This document shows, one piece after another, positions 7,785 through 16,861 of a stretch of 64,000 bases of DNA. The position numbers and the translations under genes were made by a program. Position 1 is the first letter of the stretch; each line of letters opens with the position of its first letter. The notes under the pieces were generated by a model. The model was not told where the DNA came from. It saw only the letters and a program-made list of their open reading frames with translations, and made no database searches. Source of the stretch: SSSZ01 sp016790965 (GTDB lineage: Bacteria; Pseudomonadota; Gammaproteobacteria; Burkholderiales; Rhodocyclaceae); NCBI GenBank assembly GCA_016790965.1, contig JAEUNZ010000001.1, positions 1-64,000 of the forward strand. The letters are read 5' to 3'.

Positions 7785-9455
7785 ATGGACACTCGGCGAC
7801 TGATCCTGGCCATCATATTTTTTGCTTCCAGCCTGATGCTTTGGGAGAACTGGCAGAAGTACAACCAGCCCCAACCGGCCCCCAGCGCTGCTGCGCCCGC
7901 CGCGACGGGATCCTCTGCCGACGTGCCCAAGCCTAGCACGACGCTGGCCGCAGCTCCGGGCTCGTCGGCGCCGGTCGCCACGCCCGTCGCTGGCCCGGCG
8001 GCCGCGCCGGCCGGAGAGAGTTTCATCGTCGCCACCGACCTCGTGAAGGCGACTTTCTCCACCCAGGGCGGCGATCTGGTGGGCCTGGAACTCCTCAAGT
8101 ATCGCGCCCACGGCAACAAGGACAAGAATTTCGTCCTCTTCGATCCCCAGCACCAGTATCTCGCCCAGAGCGGCCTGATTGGCGAGGGCCTGCCCAACCA
8201 CCGCACCGCCTTCAAACGCGTCGCAGGCCCCACGGAGCTTGCCGAGGGCGCTGCCGAACTCAAGGTGCGTTTCGAAGGCACCGGGCCGCAAGGGGTCAAG
8301 GTCGCCAAGACCTATACCCTGCGGCGGGGTTCCTACGCCGTGGATGTTGCCTGGGAAATCGAGAACGGCAGCGGCAAGCCCATCAGCCCCCACGCCTATT
8401 TCCAACTCCAGCGAGACGACGTCGCACCCGAAGGTGAAACGAAGATGGTCTCCACCTTCACCGGCCCCGCTGTCTATACCGAGGCGGAGAAGTATCAGAA
8501 GATCGATTTTGGCGACGCCGCCTCGGGCAAGGCCAAACACGCCAAGACTGCCGACAACGGCTGGCTGGCCATGGTGCAGCACTATTTCGTTTCCGCCTGG
8601 ATTCCGGCGGAAAAGACGCCCCGTGAGTACTACATGCGCAAGGCCGAGGGAAGCGGCAATGTGGTTCAGGCCGGGCTCATCGTGCCGGTGGCCGAGCTCG
8701 CTCCAGGTGCCAAAGGAGGCGTCGGCGTGACGCTCTTTGCCGGACCCCAGATTCAGGATGCCCTCAAGAAAATCGCTCCGGGCCTCCACCTCGTGGTGGA
8801 CTACGGCTGGCTGACGGTCGTTGCCGCGCCCATCTTCTGGGCCTTGGAGGCCATCCACAAATTGGTGGGCAACTGGGGCTGGGCCATCGTCATTCTGACC
8901 ATCCTCATCAAGGCAGCCTTCTACCCCCTCTCGGCCGCGTCCTACAAATCCATGGCCAAGATGCGGGTGCTCACCCCGCGTCTCATGCAGTTGAAGGAGC
9001 GATACGGTGACGATCGCCAGCGCCTCAACCAGGAGATGATGAAGCTTTACCAGACCGAGAAGGTCAATCCCCTGGGGGGCTGCCTGCCCATCCTGGTCCA
9101 GATTCCTGTCTTCATCGCCCTCTACTGGGTGCTCCTGGGCGCCGTCGAGATGCGCGACGCCCCCTGGATCCTCTGGATCACCGACCTTGCCTCCCAGGAT
9201 CCCTTCTACATCCTGCCGGTCGTCATGGTGGTGACCATGCTCATCCAGACCAAGCTCAACCCCACCCCACCGGACCCCATGCAGGCCAAGATCATGATGC
9301 TCATGCCCTTCATTTTCGGCGTCATGTTCTTCTGGTTCCCGGCCGGTCTGGTGCTCTACTGGGTGGTCAACAACGTCCTCTCCATCGCCCAGCAGTGGCG
9401 CATCACCCAGGTCATCGAGGCGGGCGGCAAGGCCGCCAACGACGCCAAGGCCTGA
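7785..9455 (+). CDS. yidC: Membrane protein insertase YidC
   Basis: Inner-membrane insertase of the YidC/Oxa1 family that inserts and folds membrane proteins with or without SecYEG. The ATG at 7785 gives the conserved start MDTRRLILAIIFF; a TTG two codons upstream is less likely. The 556 residues show an N-terminal helix (about 7-22), a linker rich in alanine and proline, the large periplasmic domain (to about 330) and five C-terminal membrane segments with LMQLKERYGDDRQRLNQEMM and NPLGGCLPILVQIPVFIALY. It lies 25 bases after yidD and 10 bases before mnmE. Confidence 0.97.
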   Translation: MDTRRLILAIIFFASSLMLWENWQKYNQPQPAPSAAAPAATGSSADVPKPSTTLAAAPGSSAPVATPVAGPAAAPAGESFIVATDLVKATFSTQGGDLVGLELLKYRAHGNKDKNFVLFDPQHQYLAQSGLIGEGLPNHRTAFKRVAGPTELAEGAAELKVRFEGTGPQGVKVAKTYTLRRGSYAVDVAWEIENGSGKPISPHAYFQLQRDDVAPEGETKMVSTFTGPAVYTEAEKYQKIDFGDAASGKAKHAKTADNGWLAMVQHYFVSAWIPAEKTPREYYMRKAEGSGNVVQAGLIVPVAELAPGAKGGVGVTLFAGPQIQDALKKIAPGLHLVVDYGWLTVVAAPIFWALEAIHKLVGNWGWAIVILTILIKAAFYPLSAASYKSMAKMRVLTPRLMQLKERYGDDRQRLNQEMMKLYQTEKVNPLGGCLPILVQIPVFIALYWVLLGAVEMRDAPWILWITDLASQDPFYILPVVMVVTMLIQTKLNPTPPDPMQAKIMMLMPFIFGVMFFWFPAGLVLYWVVNNVLSIAQQWRITQVIEAGGKAANDAKA

Positions 9456-9465
9456 CCCGCCAGGC

Positions 9466-10818
9466 ATGACCCGGCCGGCCGCCGATCCCATCGCCGCCGT
9501 CGCCACCGCGGCGGGGCGGGGCGGCATCGGCGTGGTTCGGGTGTCGGGCCCAGAACTGCTGCCCCTGGTCGAGGCCGTCACCGGCCTCCGTCCGGCCCCC
9601 AGGCGCGCCTGCCACGCCCGCTTCGTCGATGGCGTAGGGCGGGTCATCGACAGCGGCCTGGTTCTACACTTTCCTGCTCCCCACTCCTACACCGGCGAGG
9701 ACGTGGTCGAATTCCAGGGCCATGGCGGCCCAGTCGTCCTGCGCCTTGTCCTGGCCCGCTGCCTAGATCTGGGCGCCCGCCTTGCCGAGCCGGGCGAATT
9801 CACCCGGCGAGCCTTCCTCAACGGCAAGCTCGACCTGGCCCAGGCGGAAGCCGTCGCCGACCTCATCGACGCTTCGACCGCCAGCGCGGCCCGCTCGGCG
9901 GTACGCTCCCTGCAAGGCGAATTCTCCCGGGAAATCCACGCCCTGGCCGAAGGACTGACGGAACTTCGCGCCCTGGTGGAAGCGACCTTGGATTTCCCCG
10001 ACGAGGACATCGACTTTCTGCGTTCGTCCGACGCAGCCGGCCGCCTGGCCGAGATCCGGGCCCAACTTGCCCGCATTGGCACCCGGGCGGGCCAGGGCCG
10101 CCTCCTGCAGGCAGGACTGCAGGTGGTCCTGGCGGGCCGGCCCAATGTGGGCAAGTCCTCCCTCCTCAATCGACTGGCCGGTGACGATCTGGCCCTGGTG
10201 ACTCCGGTGGCCGGCACGACCCGCGATGCCCTGCGCTCGTCGATTCAGGTGGAGGGCATTCCCCTGCACATCATCGATACCGCCGGCCTGCGGGAAACCG
10301 ACGATGAAGTCGAACGTCTGGGCATCGCGCGCACCTGGAAGGAAATCGAACGGGCCGACCTGGTCCTCGTGCTGCGGGACGCCCGTGTTCCCGAGGACGA
10401 CGAGGACGAGGTGCTGGCTCGCCTGCCGGCAACTCTCCCCCGCATCACGGTGCGCAACAAGATCGACCTGAGCGGCGAGCCCCCGGGGCGCCGGGAAGGG
10501 GACGGGGGCGTGACCCTTTCGCTTTCCGCCAAGAGCGGTGCAGGCGTAGACCTGCTGCACGATGAATTGCTGGCCGTGGCCGGGGGCCAACCGGCCGAGG
10601 ACGTCTTCATCGCTCGGGAGCGGCACTTGCGGGCCCTGGCCGCCGCTGCCGATCACTGCGAGGCCGCGGCGGCCGCCCTCGCGTCCCCTCGCCCAGCCCT
10701 GGAACTTTTCGCCGAAGATTTGCGCCTGGCCCACAGGGCCCTGGGGGAAATCACCGGCGAGACCAGCCCGGACGACCTTCTGGGGGTCATTTTCGGGCGA
10801 TTTTGCATCGGCAAGTGA
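9466..10818 (+). CDS. mnmE: tRNA modification GTPase MnmE
   Basis: GTPase that, with MnmG, installs (carboxymethyl)aminomethyl groups on wobble uridine 34 of certain tRNAs. It has 450 residues. The N-terminal tetrahydrofolate-binding domain (DPIAAVATAAGRGGIGVVRVSG) is followed by a helical domain with an inserted Ras-like G domain: G1 GRPNVGKSSLLN (about 223), G3 DTAGLRET (about 268), G4 NKID (about 330). The C-terminal FCIGK carries the catalytic cysteine signature. The gene ends the rightward origin-proximal operon. Confidence 0.97.
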   Translation: MTRPAADPIAAVATAAGRGGIGVVRVSGPELLPLVEAVTGLRPAPRRACHARFVDGVGRVIDSGLVLHFPAPHSYTGEDVVEFQGHGGPVVLRLVLARCLDLGARLAEPGEFTRRAFLNGKLDLAQAEAVADLIDASTASAARSAVRSLQGEFSREIHALAEGLTELRALVEATLDFPDEDIDFLRSSDAAGRLAEIRAQLARIGTRAGQGRLLQAGLQVVLAGRPNVGKSSLLNRLAGDDLALVTPVAGTTRDALRSSIQVEGIPLHIIDTAGLRETDDEVERLGIARTWKEIERADLVLVLRDARVPEDDEDEVLARLPATLPRITVRNKIDLSGEPPGRREGDGGVTLSLSAKSGAGVDLLHDELLAVAGGQPAEDVFIARERHLRALAAAADHCEAAAAALASPRPALELFAEDLRLAHRALGEITGETSPDDLLGVIFGRFCIGK

Positions 10819-10846
10819 ACCTGCGGCAGCTCGCGCGCCGCTGTCA

Positions 10847-11515
10847 TTAGGGAGCGACTTCTCGCGCAGTTCCCAGGATGAGGTCCAGGCGCCGCTGCCT
10901 TGCCCCGGCGCCCGCCTCGTCGCCCGCCGTGCGCAGGCGGTCTCGGTCGAAGCTCAACCAGGCCGCCAGAGGGCGGGCCCAGCCCTGTTCGGCAGCCGTG
11001 TCGATGGCCACGGCGATGCCCTGGGGTGCGAGACGGCCGGCACGCAGAAGCGCCGCCGCCGCCACCAGGCGTGAGAGGGGATCGGCGATCGCGCGGAGTC
11101 CCTCGGAGTGCAGGCTGCCCCGCAGTACGTCCGCCTGGACAGGGGGAAGAAGGGCAGGATCGCTACCCGGACCCGACCCGGCCAGATAGGCCCCGTAGGC
11201 GCGGGACGCGGCGTCCGCGTCAGCCGCCAGAGCAGCGAAGCTCGGGCAGTCACCTCCTCCCAGGCTCGCGAAGCGCAGGGCGCAGGCCTTCAGCTCTACC
11301 GCTGCCACGGTGCTAGGCTTGCCGGTACGGGCCACGGCGCGGCGGGCCAGGGCCAGTTCCTGGGTGGCGACGCGGTCCCGCCCTTCCAGATAGGCCCGGG
11401 TATAGGCGGTGATGGCCTGGTGGGCGTCGGCCTGCCAGTCCGGGGCCACCGGGCCAGCGGCGCAGGCGGCGAGGCCCAGGGCAAGCAGGGGGGCCATGGG
11501 GCGCAGGGACTTCAC
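10847..11515 (-). CDS. Predicted lipoprotein of an MCE-type transport operon, unknown
   Basis: About 222 residues, using the GTG at 11515 that overlaps the stop of the upstream MCE gene by four bases (GTGA). The N-terminus MKSLRPMAPLLALGLAAC is a lipoprotein signal with the lipobox LAAC. The mature part is alanine-rich and helical with no motif I can name; it is not recognisably a PqiC or LptE-like auxiliary lipoprotein. Tight coupling to MCE and MlaE-like genes suggests a role in lipid or hydrophobic-substrate traffic between membranes; this is inferred from context only. Confidence 0.6.
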   Translation of the reverse strand: MKSLRPMAPLLALGLAACAAGPVAPDWQADAHQAITAYTRAYLEGRDRVATQELALARRAVARTGKPSTVAAVELKACALRFASLGGGDCPSFAALAADADAASRAYGAYLAGSGPGSDPALLPPVQADVLRGSLHSEGLRAIADPLSRLVAAAALLRAGRLAPQGIAVAIDTAAEQGWARPLAAWLSFDRDRLRTAGDEAGAGARQRRLDLILGTAREVAP

Positions 11516-12444
11516 GGCAGCTTCAATTCCCGTTCGCGGGCGAAGGGCCATTTGCGATTGACCTCCTCGACCAGGCCCGACACCCGGCGCAGGCTGGCCT
11601 CGACTTCGGCCCGCAGAAGATCGAGATCCTCGCTGGCACCCCGGGCGTTGCTGGCGATGCGCCCCACGTCGGCCAGGATGCGGTCCAGCTTCTCCAGATT
11701 CGTGCGGGCCTCGCCCAGGACGGCCCGCAACTCGCCAGCCGTGCGACGCGCCTCGTCGGCGAGGCCTTGCGGCCCGTAAAGCTGGGTCTCGGTCTGGGCC
11801 AGCAGGCGGTTGGTGCGTTCCAGGGCCTCGATCACGCGGCGGGCGTCCGTTTCGTTGCCCAGGAGGCCGGTGAGCATCCCGTGGCGGCCGTTCATGGCGG
11901 CGGTCAGCGCCTGCACGTTGTCCAGGCTGCGGGCCAGGGAACCATCCGCTGCCGATAGCTGCTCCAGCTGCTTGAGGAGCGCCTGCACGCTGCCGAGTAC
12001 CTGGGGAATGCGCTCGGCCACGTCGCCGATCAGGACGTCCCGGCGGGCGCCGTCGGCCAGGGGCGGGTCGTCCAGAACCCCGCTGAAGGCGCGCAGCCGG
12101 GTTCCTCCCACCAGCCCCCGCTCCAGAGTGAAGACGGAAGAAGTGCGCAACCAGCGCGCATCCTTCACGGGAACCTCGATGTGGATGTGGGCCTTGGCGT
12201 CCTCGGCCAGTTCGACCCGCCGCACGCGGCCGATGGGAAAGCCCGAGAAGCTGAGGTCCATGCCCACCGAAACGCCCTCGGAATCGTCCGCCACCAGGAC
12301 CAGGGACTGGGTCTCCTCGAAGACTCCCCGGGCGGTCATGACGAAGAAAGCAAAGGCCCCCAGCACCGCCAGGGTCACCGCCACGAGCAGCAGCGCCTTG
12401 GCACGGGCGTGGGGGATGAGGGGAGGAGACTGGGGGGCGCTCAT
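11512..12444 (-). CDS. MCE/MlaD-family substrate-binding protein
   Basis: 310 residues with one N-terminal membrane anchor (about residues 15-38) and an MCE domain starting near VLVADDSEGVSVGMDLSFSGFPIGRVRRVEL. A long C-terminal helical part (about 150-300) contains heptad-like stretches. MCE proteins form rings that carry lipids across the periplasm for ABC importers such as Mla. The gene follows an MlaE-like permease by 7 bases and overlaps the downstream lipoprotein gene. No MlaF-like ATPase lies next to it, so the energising subunit must be encoded elsewhere if the system is active. Confidence 0.85.
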   Translation of the reverse strand: MSAPQSPPLIPHARAKALLLVAVTLAVLGAFAFFVMTARGVFEETQSLVLVADDSEGVSVGMDLSFSGFPIGRVRRVELAEDAKAHIHIEVPVKDARWLRTSSVFTLERGLVGGTRLRAFSGVLDDPPLADGARRDVLIGDVAERIPQVLGSVQALLKQLEQLSAADGSLARSLDNVQALTAAMNGRHGMLTGLLGNETDARRVIEALERTNRLLAQTETQLYGPQGLADEARRTAGELRAVLGEARTNLEKLDRILADVGRIASNARGASEDLDLLRAEVEASLRRVSGLVEEVNRKWPFARERELKLP

Positions 12445-12451
12445 GCTGCTA

Positions 12452-13207
12452 CTAGTTTATTCTCAGCGCCAGGGAACAGCCTTCGATGAGCACCAGAAAA
12501 AGCAGCAGGCGGGCGATCGCCCGCACCTCCGCTGCGCCGCGTTCCAGCGGGGCGGTGTCCGAGAGCAGGGCTAGGGGCACAAGGGCGACGGCCCCGGAAA
12601 AGCACAACAACTTGATCGCCAGGCCCGCCGCGGCCAAGGGGGAGAAGACCTGCCCCACCACCCGGGCGTAGGCGTCCACCGCCCAGAAAGTCGCCCCGTG
12701 CAGGACTGGGTAGGCGACGACCAGGGTGGCCACGCTGCTGACGGTGGCAAGCACCCAGACCGCGGTGAAGTTTCCGACAAAGTAAGCGACCACTTCGCCC
12801 GTCGGCTGGCGGGCCGGCGTGGGAAGGATTCTGAGCAGGCGCAGCAGGGTGGCGGGGATGGCTCTCAGGGCCACGAAGAGTGCTGCGGCCAAGGGCAGCA
12901 GTTCCATGACGTAGAGCCGGACCACGGCCTCCAGGGCCAGATGGGAGAGGCCGTAGCTCGCCGCAGTCACCGCGAAGACGTGGGTCAGTACTCCCCCCAG
13001 CAGGATGCTGGCAAGAAAGTAGCCGGGCAGGGTCTGCCAGGCCGCGGCGCACAGGGCCTGGGCGACGGCCCCCCGGGTGGCCGCGTCGTAGGCCTTCGGG
13101 GTGATCGACGCGGCCAGGGTGAGCCCCGCGAAGCGCTGGATGCGCGCCTGCCTTTGGAGCCAGCTGGTGACACCGGAGTGATCGGGAGCAGATTGCGTCG
13201 AGTGCAT
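12452..13207 (-). CDS. MlaE-family ABC lipid transporter permease
   Basis: About 251 residues, starting at ATG 13207 (MHSTQSAPDHSG). The longer open frame upstream is low-complexity arginine/proline sequence and is not credible as protein. Five or six hydrophobic segments are seen, with the stretch LPGYFLASILLGGVLTHVF and the loop VSSVATLVVAYPVLHG resembling MlaE/YrbE permeases. It is the first gene of a three-gene unit with the MCE protein and a lipoprotein. No start-proximal ribosome-binding site of note was seen. Confidence 0.75.
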   Translation of the reverse strand: MHSTQSAPDHSGVTSWLQRQARIQRFAGLTLAASITPKAYDAATRGAVAQALCAAAWQTLPGYFLASILLGGVLTHVFAVTAASYGLSHLALEAVVRLYVMELLPLAAALFVALRAIPATLLRLLRILPTPARQPTGEVVAYFVGNFTAVWVLATVSSVATLVVAYPVLHGATFWAVDAYARVVGQVFSPLAAAGLAIKLLCFSGAVALVPLALLSDTAPLERGAAEVRAIARLLLFLVLIEGCSLALRIN

Positions 13208-13401
13208 GGCAGTGGAGAGATCGGGTGCAGCGTACGGGAGGGGGAGTGCTCCGGTGGTCCGTCCCTTTCCCGGGCCCGTCGGCTGGGATCGGGGCAGGCC
13301 TGTCGAAGAATGAGCGGATTTCCAGCGGGCAATCGAGACGTCGAAGTTTGATAATACAGCCCTGGCGCTCCCCGGTGGACCGCGCCGCCAGCCCCCCGAC
13401 C

Positions 13402-14175
13402 GTGCCCGAGTTCCTTCTTGCCCCGCTCCTCTTCCTGCTGCCTGCGGCTTTCCTGGCCGGGGCGGTGGATGCGGTCGTGGGCGGCGGGGGCCTGATCCAG
13501 ATTCCCTCCTTGTTCGCCGCCCTGCCCGGCGAAGCGCCGGCGACCCTGTTCGGCACCAACAAGGGGGCCAGCGTGGTGGGCACTTCCGGCGCCGCCTGGC
13601 GCTACGCAAGCCGCATCGTCATGCCCTGGCGTACGGTCCTGCCGGCGGCGGCCTTCGCTTTCTCCTTTTCCTATCTGGGGGCGATGGCAGTGGCTTGGCT
13701 GCCCCGGGAAGCCCTGCGGCCCCTGGTCCTCGTGCTGCTGGTGGCCACCGCTTTCCATGTGTGGCGCCGACCACAACTGGGCGAAGCCCACCGCCCCGCC
13801 CACCGGGGCGCCCGGGAGATTGTCCTGGCGGGCGCCCTCGGCGCTGCCATCGGCTTCTACGACGGGTTCTTCGGACCCGGGACGGGCAGCTTCCTCATTT
13901 TTCTTTTCGTGCGCGGCTTCGGCTTCGATTTCCTGCATGCCTCGGCCGCGGCCAAAGTGGTCAACGTGGCGACCAACCTTGCCGCCCTGGCCTACTTCGT
14001 TCCCCACGGCCACTGGATCCCCTTGCTGGCCCTGGCCATGGCCCTGTGCAACGGCGCCGGTTCCCTGCTCGGTTCCCGCCTCGCCCTGCGTCATGGCAGT
14101 GCCTTCGTGCGGCGGGCCTTTCTCGTCGTTGCGGCGGCCCTCATCGCCCGTTTCGCCTGGGATTCCTTCGCGTGA
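13402..14175 (+). CDS. TSUP (TauE/SafE) family permease
   Basis: About 257 residues with eight predicted membrane segments. The family is recognised by the repeated half-signatures GAVDAVVGGGGLIQIPSLF near the N-terminus and GFYDGFFGPGTGSFLIFLFV in the middle, followed by AAAKVVNVATNLAAL. TSUP members move sulfite, sulfonates or other organic anions; the substrate here is unknown. GTG at 13402 is chosen because the family signature begins right after it; GTG at 13375 is possible. It is divergent from the mlaE-like gene across a gap of about 190 bases. Confidence 0.85.
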   Translation: MPEFLLAPLLFLLPAAFLAGAVDAVVGGGGLIQIPSLFAALPGEAPATLFGTNKGASVVGTSGAAWRYASRIVMPWRTVLPAAAFAFSFSYLGAMAVAWLPREALRPLVLVLLVATAFHVWRRPQLGEAHRPAHRGAREIVLAGALGAAIGFYDGFFGPGTGSFLIFLFVRGFGFDFLHASAAAKVVNVATNLAALAYFVPHGHWIPLLALAMALCNGAGSLLGSRLALRHGSAFVRRAFLVVAAALIARFAWDSFA

Positions 14176-14250
14176 AATCGGCCCTTGCCCTAGGGGGGGC
14201 TATTCATTCAGAATCAGCCCTTCAAAAAGTCAAATCCCAGGGAAATCATC

Positions 14251-15078
14251 ATGCCTTTCGTCAAGACCCCCCTTTGCCACGCCCTGTGCGTCCTCGGATC
14301 CGTCGTCGCCATTACCGCCTGCCAGACCACCGGCAGCAGCAATCCGGCCGATGCCAATAATCCCTCCCCCACCGCGGGCAGCAGCACCTCGCAGCAGGCC
14401 AACGCCATGGCCGATAAGGCCATGTACAAGCCCATCGAATACACCAACGCCAACAAGAAGGGGCCGGCGATCATCGTCATCCCGGGGGAGATCAAGAGCA
14501 GCAATGCCTCCTTCACCCAGAAGTTCGGCCCCAACAACATCGCCGACTACGCTGAACTCGAACTCGGCAAGGCCAATTTCAAGGTGCTGGAACGGGCCGA
14601 CCTAGGTCCTCTGCTCAATGAATTCACCCTGGCCTACACCATGGGCAATCCCCAGGCAGCCCGCAAGGTATTGCAGAAAGGCAAGTTCAAGACCACCAAA
14701 TGGGTGCTCAAATTCGACATCCTGAAGGCCGAGCCGGTGGCCCAGGCCACCCAGGGCTTCGACGGTGCGGCGCTGGGGTCCGTCGTGGCCATCGCCGGGG
14801 GTTCCCGCGGATCGGCCGCCGCCGGGGTGGCGGTGGGATCGGTGAAGACCGAGGAATCCACCGGGGTGTGGATCATCGGCATGCGCTACAAGCTGATCAA
14901 CGCCAATACCACCGAGCAGGTGGCCACGGGCTACAGCGAGGAAAAAATGGAACTGGGCGCCAAGTCCACCTCGGTCCTGGGCTTCAAGCAGGGGGCCTCA
15001 GGGGGCCTGACCCTCGATACCCTGGTGCAGCGTCTGGTGCAGAAGAACGTCTACGAAATCGACGCGAAGCACAAGTAA
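14251..15078 (+). CDS. CsgG/HfaB-like outer-membrane lipoprotein
   Basis: 275 residues with a lipoprotein signal ending in the lipobox ITAC (cysteine at about residue 24), then a serine/asparagine-rich linker. The body has CsgG-like features: an ADYAELELGKANFKVLERAD segment, a small-residue-rich transmembrane hairpin region with repeated glycines (GSVVAIAGGSRGSAAAGVAVG) and a C-terminal LVQKNVYEID. CsgG forms the curli secretion pore, but no csgA, csgB, csgE or csgF homologue is nearby, so the role is open. It converges with dsbD. Confidence 0.65.
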   Translation: MPFVKTPLCHALCVLGSVVAITACQTTGSSNPADANNPSPTAGSSTSQQANAMADKAMYKPIEYTNANKKGPAIIVIPGEIKSSNASFTQKFGPNNIADYAELELGKANFKVLERADLGPLLNEFTLAYTMGNPQAARKVLQKGKFKTTKWVLKFDILKAEPVAQATQGFDGAALGSVVAIAGGSRGSAAAGVAVGSVKTEESTGVWIIGMRYKLINANTTEQVATGYSEEKMELGAKSTSVLGFKQGASGGLTLDTLVQRLVQKNVYEIDAKHK

Positions 15079-15083
15079 GCGCA

Positions 15084-15108
15084 GGCGGGGCGGATCAGCC
15101 GCCCCGCC
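15084..15108. terminator. Convergent hairpin between csgG-like gene and dsbD
   Basis: GGCGGGGCGG and CCGCCCCGCC form a perfect ten-pair stem with a five-base loop. It lies just after the csgG-like stop and overlaps the dsbD stop codon. There is no clear U-tract, so efficiency is uncertain. Confidence 0.45.
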
Positions 15109-16861
15109 GGGCCTGGTCGACGAGGGCGGCAAAAGCCGCCGCGTCCTTGTAGCCCACCACCCGGAGGTCCGCCAGTTCACGGCCAGAGGGGTCGAAGAAA
15201 ATGATTCCCGGGGGTCCGAACAAGCCGAAGCGGGCCAGTAGTGCCTTGTCGGCGTCGGAATTGGCCGTTACGTCGGCCTGTAGCAGCTCGAAACCTTTCA
15301 GCCGCTCCCGCACTCCGGAGTCGGCAAAGGTGAAGCGCTCCATCTCCTTGCACGAGACGCACCAGTCGGCATAAAAGTCGAGCATCACCGGTTTCCCGGC
15401 AGCCTTAAGGCGGGCGTCCAGGGCCTCCAACGTGGCCACCCGCTGGAACGGCAGGTGAGGCGCTTCCGCAGCCCCGGCCTGGCTTCGCAGGCCCGCCAGG
15501 GGTTGCAGGGGGTCGCGTCCGCCGGCCAGGGCGCCGATGAGGAGCGCCGCGCCGGTAAGCAGCATGACGATGCCGATGCCCTTCCAGAAGCGCTGCCAGC
15601 CCTTGGCGTGGGGTGGCAGGGGGTCGAGGGCGTGCAGGTAGATGGCGGGGATGATGAGCAGCGCCGCCCAGGCCAGCATCTGCGCTGCCGCGGGGATGAC
15701 GGGCCCGACCAGCCAGACGGCGGTGGCCAGCAAGACGACGCCGAAGGCTTTCTTGACCGCCTCCATCCAGGGGCCGGTGTGGGGCAGCAGGCCGCCGGCG
15801 GACAGGCCGACAGCGATGAGCGGAACCCCCATGCCCAGCGCCATGACAAAAAGTGCCGCACCGCCCAGTACCGCGTCGCCGGTTTGGCCGATGTAGAGCA
15901 GCGCGCCGGCCAGCGGTGCCGCAACGCAGGGCCCGACGATCAGCGCCGACAGCGCCCCCATGAGGAAGACACCGATGCCGCGGCCGCCTTGGAGGTGGCC
16001 GGCTTCCTCCGACAATTTGCTCTGCAGGGCCGTCGGCAGTTGCAATTCATAGAAGCCGAACATCGAAAAGGAGAGAATCACGAAAACCACGGCGAAGCTG
16101 CCCAGTACCCAGGGGTTCTGCAGGGCGCTGGAGATGAGCGTGCCGGTGAGCCCGGCGGCGACCCCGGCAGCGGAGTAGGTGACCGCCATGCCCAGCACGT
16201 AGGCGAGGGACAGGGCGAAACCCCGGGCGTGGCTGGCCTTGTGGCCCTGGCCGGCAATGATGCCCGAGAGGATGGGAATCATGGGGAAGACGCAGGGCGT
16301 CAGGGCCAGGCCGAGGCCGGCCACGAAGAAGAAGGCCAGGTTGCCCCAAAAGCCGGCATTGCGCAGTGCATGAGCGATGCGCCCGGTCTCGTCGCCGGTG
16401 GGCGCGGCGGCAGGTCCGCTTCCGGGGGCGGGCAGTTCCACCTTCACCACTTGGGCTTGGGGTGGGTAGCAGACACCGGCGTCGGCGCAGCCCTGGGAGG
16501 TGACTTTCAGGGCCAGGGGCAGCGGACCAGCCGTGCTGGCGCTACGCTCCACCGGCAGGCGGATGGCGACGGAGTGGTAATAGACCTCCATCTTGCCGAA
16601 ATTCTCGTCGTCCTTTTCCTTGCCCTTGGGGAAGGTCGGCGTGCCGAGGACGACGCTCTCGCCTTCGGCGGCGAAGCGGAACTTCTCGCGGTAGAGGTAG
16701 TAGCCCTTGGCGATGGCGTAGCTGACTTCCACCGTCCGGTCGTCCAGGGCACGGGCGCTCGGCTTGAAGGCCACCGCCGGGTCGAGGAATTCATCGGCCG
16801 TCACGAGCCCGATAGCCGCGAAAAACAGTGCGAGAACGCTGAACAGGCAACGAAGCATCAT
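15095..16861 (-). CDS. dsbD: Thiol:disulfide interchange protein DsbD
   Basis: Transfers reducing power from cytoplasmic thioredoxin across the inner membrane to periplasmic DsbC/DsbE-type partners. The 588 residues comprise a signal peptide, the periplasmic alpha domain (with the cysteine pair in SQGCADAGVCYPPQ), a membrane domain of about eight helices with key cysteines in ALTPCVFPMIPI and VGPCVAAPLAGALLY, and a C-terminal thioredoxin-like domain with DWCVSCKEME. All three cysteine pairs are present. The ATG start at 16861 overlaps the cutA stop by four bases. Confidence 0.96.
   Translation of the reverse strand: MMLRCLFSVLALFFAAIGLVTADEFLDPAVAFKPSARALDDRTVEVSYAIAKGYYLYREKFRFAAEGESVVLGTPTFPKGKEKDDENFGKMEVYYHSVAIRLPVERSASTAGPLPLALKVTSQGCADAGVCYPPQAQVVKVELPAPGSGPAAAPTGDETGRIAHALRNAGFWGNLAFFFVAGLGLALTPCVFPMIPILSGIIAGQGHKASHARGFALSLAYVLGMAVTYSAAGVAAGLTGTLISSALQNPWVLGSFAVVFVILSFSMFGFYELQLPTALQSKLSEEAGHLQGGRGIGVFLMGALSALIVGPCVAAPLAGALLYIGQTGDAVLGGAALFVMALGMGVPLIAVGLSAGGLLPHTGPWMEAVKKAFGVVLLATAVWLVGPVIPAAAQMLAWAALLIIPAIYLHALDPLPPHAKGWQRFWKGIGIVMLLTGAALLIGALAGGRDPLQPLAGLRSQAGAAEAPHLPFQRVATLEALDARLKAAGKPVMLDFYADWCVSCKEMERFTFADSGVRERLKGFELLQADVTANSDADKALLARFGLFGPPGIIFFDPSGRELADLRVVGYKDAAAFAALVDQARRGG

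Noticed and set aside
7596..9647. A 683-codon open frame antisense to yidC
   Set aside because: It is a shadow of yidC, with low-complexity His/Asp/Gly-rich sequence.
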